Below are positions 45,908-53,686 of a DNA stretch of 64,000 nucleotides, piece after piece. The stretch is from Lachnospiraceae bacterium (lineage in GTDB: Bacteria > Bacillota > Clostridia > Lachnospirales > Lachnospiraceae), in NCBI GenBank assembly GCA_017558145.1, contig JAFYWF010000069.1:17824-81823 (forward strand), read 5' to 3'. The number at the start of each line of letters is the position of its first letter. Position 1 is the first letter of the stretch. A model generated the notes under the pieces. The model did not search any database. It was not told the origin of the DNA and worked only from the letters and a program-made list of their open reading frames with translations. A program made the translations under genes and the position numbers.

Positions 45908-46621
45908 TTATTCATTTTTCGCAAATCGATTATCATCCCTTGAATTTTGTTCCTTTTTCATAGATTTCCAATAATTAATCTCTTCTTCCAATGCGAAAAT
46001 CCTTCTTGCCAACTGTTCATTAGTTTTCTGCAACTTCAAAATATCTTCTTCCACCGGATTTGGTAAATTACACTGATCCAATGTTTCTTGCGGGGCTGTC
46101 TTTTTCTTTCGTTCTACAATTCTCCCCGGAACACCTACTACTGTTGAATTCGGCGGTACTTCATGAAGCACTACACTACCGGAACCAATTTTAGAATTAT
46201 CACCGATTTTAAAAGAACCTAACACCTTAGCACCGGCACTAATCATAACATTATTACCAATGGTAGGATGACGCTTTCCGTGCTCTTTTCCAGTACCTCC
46301 TAAAGTAACACCCTGATATAAAGTACAATTATCACCAATAATCGTTGTCTCTCCTATAATAACACCATTCCCATGGTCAATAAAGAGTCCTTTTCCAATT
46401 TGTGCTCCCGGATGAATCTCAATGCCGGTTTTTCTTACCCCCCTTTGAGAAATCCACCTTGCCAGGAAATAGTGACCATTTAAATACAACTTATGAGCCA
46501 AACGATAATGTAACATTACCTTAAAGCTGGGATACAAAAATACTTCCCAGGAAGAATGAATGGCAGGGTCACGTTCTTTAATCAGCTGCATCTCTTCTTT
46601 GATGTATTTAATGATAGACAT
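45908..46621 (-). CDS. cysE: Serine O-acetyltransferase
   Basis: The ATG at 46621 follows GAGGAGG; an upstream in-frame ATG (46666) lacks a site. The 237-residue protein has the helical N-terminal domain (ERDPAIHSSWEVFLYPSFKVMLHYRLAHKLY), then left-handed beta-helix hexapeptides with IDHGNGVIIGETTIIGDNCTLYQGVTLGGTG and the catalytic His regions. It makes O-acetylserine, the precursor of cysteine. A C-terminal charged helix (about 190-237) extends beyond the usual end. Expression is set by the cysteine T-box just upstream. Confidence 0.93.
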   Translation of the reverse strand: MSIIKYIKEEMQLIKERDPAIHSSWEVFLYPSFKVMLHYRLAHKLYLNGHYFLARWISQRGVRKTGIEIHPGAQIGKGLFIDHGNGVIIGETTIIGDNCTLYQGVTLGGTGKEHGKRHPTIGNNVMISAGAKVLGSFKIGDNSKIGSGSVVLHEVPPNSTVVGVPGRIVERKKKTAPQETLDQCNLPNPVEEDILKLQKTNEQLARRIFALEEEINYWKSMKKEQNSRDDNRFAKNE

Positions 46622-46680
46622 GGCAAAACCTCCTCTATTAATTGAATGCATTCCTATACAGAGCATCTTACTCTATAACT

Positions 46681-46905
46681 AAAAAAACTCCGTCCCAATT
46701 AGAGACGAAGTTTATCCGCGGTTCCACTCTAGTAAGGACTTATCATAAAGTCCTCTCTTAAAATCTGTAACGTAGATGACACGTACCAGGCTAAATATTC
46801 ACCTAGTCGGCTCCCGAATGCACTTCAGAAATATTCCCGTAAAAGATGCTTTCAGCCGGTGACATCTTCTCTCTGCTACTTTCCCATTTCCTACTTTTTC
46901 GTTCT
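46681..46905 (-). promoter_or_regulatory. T-box leader, cysteine-specific, controlling cysE-cysS
   Basis: On the minus strand AGAGTGGAACCGCGG (46716-46730) is the conserved T-box sequence. It is followed by a terminator stem, AACTTCGTCTC with GGGACGGAGTT, and a T7 run (46681-46713). Upstream, Stem I carries GAAGTGCATTC. Its TGC at 46820-46822 fits the specifier for tRNA-Cys, followed by the usual A. Uncharged tRNA-Cys would stabilise the antiterminator and switch on cysteine synthesis and charging. The element fills most of the 46622-47036 gap; the remainder holds no gene. Confidence 0.93.
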
Positions 46906-47036
46906 TTGCCTTTTACTATTTATACAATCACTTGAATCTTACTTTAGAATATGAAAATCTACAAACTTTGTCAATAGAATGTTTGGCATATTTTTGTCAT
47001 ACATCCTTCCGGTTTTCTCATTTTCCTTACCATCTA

Positions 47037-48128
47037 CTAAACAATTTCATTCAGAAAAACATTCTTTAATATAAAGGGAGCCAAATCACGAATATGAACA
47101 TGATATTGTGCTTTTTGACTATCTTCCAGTTTCTGTACCACACTTCCATGACTTTTTACATTCCAATAATATACACCTGAATTTTTAGAAATCAATGGAT
47201 CTTCCACCTGAAAAATCACTTCTTTTTCTTCTTTGCATTTTACCAGTTTCATCATTTCCTCTAAATGAATAATTCTGGCCATAATTATAGGTTTCGTTGT
47301 TTCTTTTTTCTCTATAAAATCCAAGATTCCATCTCTTTCTTCCAAAACCTCTTGCAAAAAAATCTCTTCCTCTTCTTTGGCGTACAGATAAAAGGCTTTT
47401 ATTTTTCCCTCTCTGAATAGGACATAAATATCTCCATTTTGTGCCAAGGATTCTTTTAACTGCATTTCATAATAAGCCACTGTTCGATGCACATATATCT
47501 GATATCTTTGTTTCAAAACGCTATTGGCAAAATCCGCAAGCATCTCCATAATCGGTATCTTAGGAAATATCTGCTTAATTTGTGTTACCGGATATATTCC
47601 GTTGAGTTCTTTTTTATGAATCCCCCAAGTAGTATGTTTTTGTTCTGCTGCACCTAACTCTATCAAAGAACTCTCTTCTTGTTCTGCTGCTACTACCTTT
47701 GCAAATGTTTGTCCATCACCTTCTCTTAATTCCCATTGCGGTCTCTCATAAATATATTTAAAATCAAAGGGCTCATAAATAGCCGGATTGGCCGGCATCA
47801 AAAAAGTAAAAGGTAGCTTTTCTTGATACATCTCTTCCATGGCATGAAGTAATAACGCTCTCATGTAACCCTGATGCCGAAATTCTTTTTTGGTAGCAAC
47901 TCCCACCACGTAAGATATCTCTTTTTGAACCTCTCCTATTTGAAGCAAATATGGTGTTCGAAACAGCATGGACCGATAGGGATATTCTCCAATCACATAG
48001 CCTGTATTTAATTTTACTTTGTGTTGAAAATAATAATCCGTAAATGCAACTGAATCCTCATAAAAAACCTCTTCCCACAAAAAACGGGCAGTTTCACAGG
48101 CTTCTGCTTCGATTTTCTTTATTGTCAT
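47037..48128 (-). CDS. GNAT-family acetyltransferase (Eis-like)
   Basis: A 363-residue protein with an AGGAAG ribosome binding site, starting nine bases after ispF. The acetyl-CoA motif is VVGVATKKEFRHQGYMRALL (about 74-93, R/Q-x-x-G-x-A form RHQGYM). MPANPAIYEPFDFKYIYERP (about 111-130) follows, typical of Eis-like proteins with a second GNAT fold. The C-terminal part (about 270-363) resembles a lipid-carrier-like or SCP2-like end. Substrate unknown: amines, aminoglycosides or proteins are known for relatives. Confidence 0.8.
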   Translation of the reverse strand: MTIKKIEAEACETARFLWEEVFYEDSVAFTDYYFQHKVKLNTGYVIGEYPYRSMLFRTPYLLQIGEVQKEISYVVGVATKKEFRHQGYMRALLLHAMEEMYQEKLPFTFLMPANPAIYEPFDFKYIYERPQWELREGDGQTFAKVVAAEQEESSLIELGAAEQKHTTWGIHKKELNGIYPVTQIKQIFPKIPIMEMLADFANSVLKQRYQIYVHRTVAYYEMQLKESLAQNGDIYVLFREGKIKAFYLYAKEEEEIFLQEVLEERDGILDFIEKKETTKPIIMARIIHLEEMMKLVKCKEEKEVIFQVEDPLISKNSGVYYWNVKSHGSVVQKLEDSQKAQYHVHIRDLAPFILKNVFLNEIV

Positions 48129-48137
48129 GCGTTCTTC

Positions 48138-48680
48138 CTATCCTATTTTAGAACAGCCTCCACACCCTTCACAGTTAGGGCTATCTACTCTTTGATTAAA
48201 TAAATTTGTAGGACTATCTACCAGACAAATAGCCTGCGCTGAAATTCCTCTTCCTTCTCCCGTAAATCCCATTCCTTCTTCTGTAGTAGCTTTTACATTC
48301 ACCTGTTCTATATCAATTTTTAAAGCTTTCGCGATATTAGCACGCATAGTATCAATATGAGGTCTCATTTTCGGTGCCTGTGCAATAATTGTGGCATCGA
48401 TATTTTCAATAAATAAACACTTTTCCTCTAATAGAACTCCTACATGCTCCAATAATTTTAAACTGTCAGCACCTTTCCATTTTTCATCAGTATCCGGAAA
48501 ATGCTTTCCAATATCTCCTAAGGCTGCTGCACCTAATAAGGCATCCGAAATCGCATGTAACAGAACATCTGCATCAGAATGTCCCAACAAACCTTTTTCA
48601 TAAGGAATATCTACTCCACCAATAATACATTTTCTTCCTTCTACTAATTTATGAACATCATATCCCATTCCAACTCTCAT
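48138..48680 (-). CDS. ispF: 2-C-methyl-D-erythritol 2,4-cyclodiphosphate synthase with Cys-rich tail
   Basis: A 180-residue protein; typical IspF has about 157-160. Metal ligands are Asp8 and His10 (GYDVHKL) and His42 ([11 protein letters not shown]). Substrate residues lie in [15 protein letters not shown], and [18 protein letters not shown] closes the core. It catalyses the ring-closing step of the MEP isoprenoid pathway. The last about 20 residues are extra and end [11 protein letters not shown], three cysteines close together. ispF precedes cysE-cysS in Bacillus too; gltX between them is missing here and a GNAT gene takes its place. Confidence 0.92.
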   Translation of the reverse strand: MRVGMGYDVHKLVEGRKCIIGGVDIPYEKGLLGHSDADVLLHAISDALLGAAALGDIGKHFPDTDEKWKGADSLKLLEHVGVLLEEKCLFIENIDATIIAQAPKMRPHIDTMRANIAKALKIDIEQVNVKATTEEGMGFTGEGRGISAQAICLVDSPTNLFNQRVDSPNCEGCGGCSKIG

Positions 48681-48764
48681 AATTTGCCTCCACCATATTA
48701 ATGATTATTTAATTTTGATATATATTACCATGAATTTAAAATTGCAACAATTCTTTCCATATTT

Positions 48765-49547
48765 TTAAACTTTTCTCAGAATATCTAAAGTATGAGCTCC
48801 TGCTCCTATTAAATCCATCCTTTCGCAAGTTGCCATTTGATATTCTACAAAATACTCAAATTCTTCTTCCGTTAACTGATTTAAAAATGGTCTCATGTAA
48901 TTGGCCGGACCATCAGGAGAGATAATTTTGATTCGCTCCAATCCTGAATCTTCTAAAAGTGCGTTAATATCTTCGATTCTCATATAGTCATATAGATTTT
49001 CTTTTTGAGAAATCGTATGGAAATCTTCCGTCAAACGCTTTTCTTCCATACACTCTCCAATATGCTTTTCCTTAAAAGCATAGGTTAAAACACCATATTC
49101 ATTCATACAATAAGCAACTAGAATAACACCACCTGATTTCGTAACTCTCCTGGCTTCCGACAATGCTTTTTTCTTATCCTCTTGTCCAAACAAATGATAC
49201 ATAGGTCCAAAAAGCAATGTCACATCAAAGATGTTATCTTCAATTTTTTTTAGATTCAAGGCATTTCCCTGCATGGCCTTAACATTACTTCCTTTAGATT
49301 TTAATATACCCAAGTTGTATTTTACCAATTCTACAGCAGTTACATCATATCCTTCCTTTGCCAATGCCACAGAATACTTTCCTGTCCCTGCTCCGATATC
49401 CAGAATTTTTATTTCTTCCTTAGGAACATTGCTAGGTATCGCTTCATGAATATATTTCATGGATACCCGAAATTCTACTTGTCCATGACGGGAATCCAAG
49501 CGCTTCTCTTCGTTAAATTTATTGTAATATTGCACTAAATCGTTCAT
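48765..49547 (-). CDS. SAM-dependent class I methyltransferase
   Basis: A 260-residue protein. ILDIGAGTGKYSVALAKEGYDVTAVELV (about 46-73) is motif I plus the acidic loop. NIFDVTLLFGPMYHLF (about 105-120) is motif II. A long helical insert and C-terminal part follow. The substrate is unknown; UbiE/BioC-like small-molecule methylation is plausible. It stands alone upstream of ispF. Confidence 0.82.
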   Translation of the reverse strand: MNDLVQYYNKFNEEKRLDSRHGQVEFRVSMKYIHEAIPSNVPKEEIKILDIGAGTGKYSVALAKEGYDVTAVELVKYNLGILKSKGSNVKAMQGNALNLKKIEDNIFDVTLLFGPMYHLFGQEDKKKALSEARRVTKSGGVILVAYCMNEYGVLTYAFKEKHIGECMEEKRLTEDFHTISQKENLYDYMRIEDINALLEDSGLERIKIISPDGPANYMRPFLNQLTEEEFEYFVEYQMATCERMDLIGAGAHTLDILRKV

Positions 49548-49718
49548 ATTTTCTCGCTTTCATCGTAAAAACAGTACTTTTGGACACACAAAATGATTAT
49601 AACATTGGCTCCGACAATTTTAAATAAAAGTGGATAATTTTTTATAAAAGATGATACATACTCCAGTATTACATTTGTACACCAACGCACTATCACTTTA
49701 ATTCCTTAAAGAAAACTC

Positions 49719-49757
49719 TTGCTTTTTTATGTATTATCGTATACAATGTGTACAATG
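49719..49757 (+). promoter_or_regulatory. Promoter with tandem GTRTACAAT repeat before the alanine symporter
   Basis: TTGCTT (49719-49724) and TACAAT (49742-49747) are 17 bases apart. The -10 overlaps two near-identical 9-mers, GTATACAAT and GTGTACAAT (49739-49756), which could bind a regulator. Confidence 0.45.
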
Positions 49758-49833
49758 TTTGGTTTTGTAGAAAATAATGGTAAAACACATCACCATTTTT
49801 CGTATTTCCACAAAATCTTTTAGGAGGTAAATT

Positions 49834-51240
49834 ATGATAAATGTAATTACTAATGTCAATTCCACCATCAACGGATTCGTCTGGGGACTTCCAATGATGG
49901 TACTTATTTTAGGTGTAGGTGTGTACTTAAGTGTACGATGTGGTTTCCCACAGTTTCGTCATTTCGTACATATTATGAAAAACACCTTAGGCAAAGCTTT
50001 CGAAAAAACAGAGAAAAAAGAAGGTTCTGTTTCTCCATTTAAAGCAATGTGTACTGCTCTTGCTGCCTCTATTGGTACCGGTAATATTGCCGGTGTATCC
50101 GGTGCTATTGCTATCGGTGGTCCGGGAGCCGTTTTTTGGATGTGGATTTCCGCACTCCTCGGTATGTGTACAAAATTTGCAGAAGTGACTTTAGCCATTA
50201 AATACCGTGAAAGAAATGAAAAAGGTGACTGGGTAGGTGGTCCTATGTACTACATCACTAATGGTCTTGGAAAAAATTGGAAATGGTTAGCTTCCATTTT
50301 TACTGTATTTGGTGCTTTGGCTGCTTTTGGTATTGGTAACATGACTCAGATTAATACTATTGCAAGTACCATTAACACTGCCATTGCAGGTTTTATTCCA
50401 ACCACAGAAGCTCAGCAGAAAACTATCGCTCTTATCGTTGCTATTATTTGTGCTATTATTTGTGCTATCGTTTTAATCGGTGGTATTCAGAGATTAGCTG
50501 ATGTATGTGCTTTATTAGTACCGGTTATGGCTGTCATTTATATTGCAGGTTCTATCATCGTTATTTTATGTAATGTTTCTGCACTGGGCAGTGCATTATC
50601 CGCTATCGTAGTTGGTGCATTTAATCCAGCATCTGTAGCCGGTGGTCTTGCAGGTATTGGAATTAAAACAGCCATTACTAAAGGTGTTGGCCGTGGTATC
50701 TTCTCTAACGAAGCCGGTCTTGGTTCTGCTCCTATCGCTCATGCTGCTGCAGATGTTGACCATCCTGTAAAACAGGGTATCTACGGTGTCTTTGAAGTAT
50801 TTATGGATACTATTGTTGTTTGTACTATGACAGCTTTGGTTGTTCTTCTTGGTGTTGGAGTGCAAAACATTGAATATGGCAATAATATTGGTGCAAATCT
50901 TACTATTATGGGATTTGAATCTGTATTCGGTCATGGAATCCCTGGAGTTGCAATTGCTGTATGCTTAACTATGTTTGCTTTATCTACAGTTCTTACTTGG
51001 GCTTTATACGGTAGCCGTTGTATTGAATACTTATTTGGTTACAAAGCTTCCAAGGTATATCAGGTCATCTTCTGTTTATTTGCTTGTATGGCAGGTACAG
51101 TGGAACTTACTCTTGCTTGGGATATTGCAGATACCTTAAACGGATTAATGGCAATTCCTAACTTAATTGCTTTAGCTTTACTTAGTCCTACTGTTGTAAA
51201 ACTTTCCAAAGAATATTTTACAGAAATTATAAAAAAATAA
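49834..51240 (+). CDS. Alanine/glycine:cation symporter (AGCS)
   Basis: A 468-residue carrier with about 11 membrane segments. ASIGTGNIAGVSGAIAIGGPGAVFWMW (about 75-101) is the AGCS signature, and GIFSNEAGLGSAPIAHAAA a second conserved segment. It imports alanine or glycine with Na+ or H+. AGGAGG precedes the ATG. Monocistronic, with its own promoter and terminator. The name alsT or dagA would be family-level only. Confidence 0.9.
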   Translation: MINVITNVNSTINGFVWGLPMMVLILGVGVYLSVRCGFPQFRHFVHIMKNTLGKAFEKTEKKEGSVSPFKAMCTALAASIGTGNIAGVSGAIAIGGPGAVFWMWISALLGMCTKFAEVTLAIKYRERNEKGDWVGGPMYYITNGLGKNWKWLASIFTVFGALAAFGIGNMTQINTIASTINTAIAGFIPTTEAQQKTIALIVAIICAIICAIVLIGGIQRLADVCALLVPVMAVIYIAGSIIVILCNVSALGSALSAIVVGAFNPASVAGGLAGIGIKTAITKGVGRGIFSNEAGLGSAPIAHAAADVDHPVKQGIYGVFEVFMDTIVVCTMTALVVLLGVGVQNIEYGNNIGANLTIMGFESVFGHGIPGVAIAVCLTMFALSTVLTWALYGSRCIEYLFGYKASKVYQVIFCLFACMAGTVELTLAWDIADTLNGLMAIPNLIALALLSPTVVKLSKEYFTEIIKK

Positions 51241-51260
51241 ATTTGCTCTCATGCATATAA

Positions 51261-51350
51261 GAAACGGTTGATACCCTAAAAGATATGTACGCTCTCACTA
51301 GTTCGTCTAGTAAAAAGTTTACCTATCAAAAGAGTATCAACCGTTTCTAT
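51261..51350 (+). terminator. Long branched terminator after the alanine symporter
   Basis: GAAACGGTTGATAC (51261-51274) pairs perfectly with GTATCAACCGTTTC (51334-51347), followed by TATTTTAT. A second small hairpin, ACTAG/CTAGT (51297-51311), lies within the 59-base loop. Confidence 0.7.
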
Positions 51351-51394
51351 TTTATGAAATTTATTTAATTTTTTTTATTTAATTCAACTTATAT

Positions 51395-52381
51395 TTAATA
51401 GCAAATCTCTTTAAAAATTCTATCCATAAGTTTTGCATTTTTTAGAGTAAATTCGTGAGAAACATGAAGTTCTTCTTCCCCTTGAATACATCTGCCAAAC
51501 TGCTCTACTTCCAAACGATAATTTTGTGGTGTATCAATGACCTTTACTTCTTCTTTTCCACCAACATTAATCGTATAAGCTAGCTGACCACATTGGTTAA
51601 ATTGTACTTCTGATTTGATGGAACCCTTAGTTCCATGGATACGAAAGCTATCAATACGATCAAATCTCTCTTCTGTTTCCGTAGCTAATACCATACCACA
51701 ATGCATTACCGCTCTTTTCCCGCTTTTAAAATTCATCATTGCAGTTGTATACACGTCAATTTTCTCTTCGGAAAATTCACTGATAGCCTGAACACTTTCC
51801 GGTTCTTCCTCTAACATCCATAAAATTTGTGTGGTATTATAACAACCGAGATCATATAAGCATCCGCCTAAAGTATCTCTTCTCATACGGATGTTGCTGA
51901 TGGGATAATCAGAAGTTATAAACGTACTTTCCATATAAACTACATCACCGATGGTCTTTGCACCGATTTCTTCTTTTATAGCTTTTGTAAATGGACTATG
52001 CAAATATGCAAACGCTTCCATCAAAAGTACACCATTTTTCTCAGCTGCTTCTATCATCTGTTTTACGACTTCCCCGGAAGGCGCTAATGGTTTTTCACAC
52101 AAAACATGCTTTTTTGCTTCTAATGCTTTTATGGTCCATTCATAATGTAAGGTATTGGGCAACGGAATGTATACTGCTTCTACCTCCGGATCTTGCAACA
52201 ACTCTTCATAGCTTCCATAAGCTTTGTCAAATCCAAAATCTTTTTGAAATGCTACTGCTTTTTCCATATTTCTTCCTGCAATCGCATATAATTCACAATT
52301 GTTTGCTTCTTTCATTCCGGGAATTGTTTGATTTTTTGCAATTCCTGCTGTTCCTAATACGCCCCACTTAATTTTACTCAT
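51395..52381 (-). CDS. Gfo/Idh/MocA family oxidoreductase
   Basis: A 328-residue protein. The Rossmann start WGVLGTAGIAKNQTIPG (about 6-22) lacks the perfect GxGxxG but fits the family. EKPLAPSGEVVKQM (about 97-110) contains the conserved EKP lysine. A C-terminal alpha/beta domain follows, with GGCLYDLGCYN (about 177-187). It should oxidise or reduce a sugar or inositol derivative with NAD(P). No sugar operon is adjacent. Confidence 0.87.
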   Translation of the reverse strand: MSKIKWGVLGTAGIAKNQTIPGMKEANNCELYAIAGRNMEKAVAFQKDFGFDKAYGSYEELLQDPEVEAVYIPLPNTLHYEWTIKALEAKKHVLCEKPLAPSGEVVKQMIEAAEKNGVLLMEAFAYLHSPFTKAIKEEIGAKTIGDVVYMESTFITSDYPISNIRMRRDTLGGCLYDLGCYNTTQILWMLEEEPESVQAISEFSEEKIDVYTTAMMNFKSGKRAVMHCGMVLATETEERFDRIDSFRIHGTKGSIKSEVQFNQCGQLAYTINVGGKEEVKVIDTPQNYRLEVEQFGRCIQGEEELHVSHEFTLKNAKLMDRIFKEICY

Positions 52382-52450
52382 AACTGCTCCCTCTCTTTTT
52401 CTATGAATTTTTCCTGCTACTGGCTCCTTAAGCTACCACACTTTTATTTT

Positions 52451-52813
52451 CTACATCGGCGTTCTGACTTCCATAAGATTTCCATCTAAATCATAAAACC
52501 GTACCAGCTTTTGTCCCCATTCTAATTCCATCAACGGTGTTACAAATTCCGTCTCAGAATATAACTCCGTCAGCTTTTGAACAAACTCATTAATCTGTAC
52601 TTCTTCAAAATATAATTCGCAGGAATGATGCTTCGATACAACTTCTTTCTGTAAAAACTCTTTCCAATAGGCTTCCTCCTGCAATACCAAACCTTCCGTA
52701 AGAATGATAGTTTGTCCTTGATCTAAAATTACTTCTAACCCAAAAACATCTCGATAATATTGCTTCGCTTTTTGGATATCCTTAACTACAAGTAAAATAT
52801 TTTTTAATTTCAT
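52451..52813 (-). CDS. VOC-family (glyoxalase/dioxygenase-like) protein
   Basis: The ATG at 52813 follows GAGGA; an ATG 12 bases upstream is too close to it. The 120-residue product has two beta-alpha-beta-beta-beta modules, starting KNILLVVKDIQKAKQYYRDVFGLEV and ending FYDLDGNLMEVR, the classical VOC end with its metal-ligand Glu. Metal site incomplete by eye. Function unknown; fosfomycin- or bleomycin-resistance-like or lyase roles are known in the fold. Confidence 0.8.
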   Translation of the reverse strand: MKLKNILLVVKDIQKAKQYYRDVFGLEVILDQGQTIILTEGLVLQEEAYWKEFLQKEVVSKHHSCELYFEEVQINEFVQKLTELYSETEFVTPLMELEWGQKLVRFYDLDGNLMEVRTPM

Positions 52814-52861
52814 AGCATTCCTCATGTAACATGTAATTTTATAAATAAAATACTACATTCA

Positions 52862-53581
52862 TTAATTTCTCTGATTATTTCTTCGAATACTTTCAATAGC
52901 AAATGCTACCTTTTCTTTTTCTCTGATTTTAGCTAAAACTGCTTTTACTTCCTCTTCATCATTAAAGGATAAAATCACTTCTACCCCTACATTATGTTTT
53001 ATGGCACTTCTGGGCGCTGTAATTAAAATATTCTTTGCTCTCAATTCGTCCCAAAACCAATCGGTGTATTCATTCACAGATTCCGTTCCTGCAATTTCTA
53101 AATAAATACTTTTTACACTGTTTTTTTGTCTGGTCCCTTTTTCTAACTTAAAAAGAATCGCTGAGGTTATGGCTACCACCAATGTCCCTATCAAAGCTGC
53201 GGCATAAAATCCATATCCACAGGCAATCCCAATGGCTGCTGTAGTCCAAAGTCCCGCTGCCGTAGTCAGCCCTGTAATATGATCATGTTCTTTTACTAAA
53301 ATAGTTCCAACACCCAGAAAACCAATCCCGGAAATCACCTGTGCTGAAATTCTTACCGGATCCGCCACATCTCCCAATTCATGCCACACAAACAGCCCGA
53401 TTAGAGCTGTCATACAAGCTCCCACACAAACTAAAATATGAGTGCGAAATCCGGCAGGCCGTCTGCTCTTTTCTCGTTCTAAACCAATCAATCCCCCCAG
53501 CAGCATTGCCAGGAAAATACGCACTACGACAGATAGGATATTAAACTGCTGTAACCAATTTTCTAAGGTAAACCAATCCAT
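52862..53581 (-). CDS. MgtC/SapB family membrane protein
   Basis: A 239-residue protein. The membrane part (about 10-145) has RIFLAMLLGGLIGLEREKSRRPAGFRTHILVCVGAC, IGFLGVGTI and GLTTAAGLWTTAAIGIACGYGFY, all strong MgtC signatures with the conserved Asp/Glu/Arg. The C-terminal cytosolic part (about 165-239) is ACT-like. Members affect Mg2+ homeostasis or inhibit the F-type ATPase; the direct role is unsettled. AGGAGG precedes the ATG. Confidence 0.9.
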   Translation of the reverse strand: MDWFTLENWLQQFNILSVVVRIFLAMLLGGLIGLEREKSRRPAGFRTHILVCVGACMTALIGLFVWHELGDVADPVRISAQVISGIGFLGVGTILVKEHDHITGLTTAAGLWTTAAIGIACGYGFYAAALIGTLVVAITSAILFKLEKGTRQKNSVKSIYLEIAGTESVNEYTDWFWDELRAKNILITAPRSAIKHNVGVEVILSFNDEEEVKAVLAKIREKEKVAFAIESIRRNNQRN

Positions 53582-53686
53582 GAAATACCTCCTGTATCAT
53601 CAGTAAAAATATATCGCTACTACAGATTTATTATAACATATTTGTATTACCGATACCATGAATTCACTCTGTTTTCTTGTACTGCT

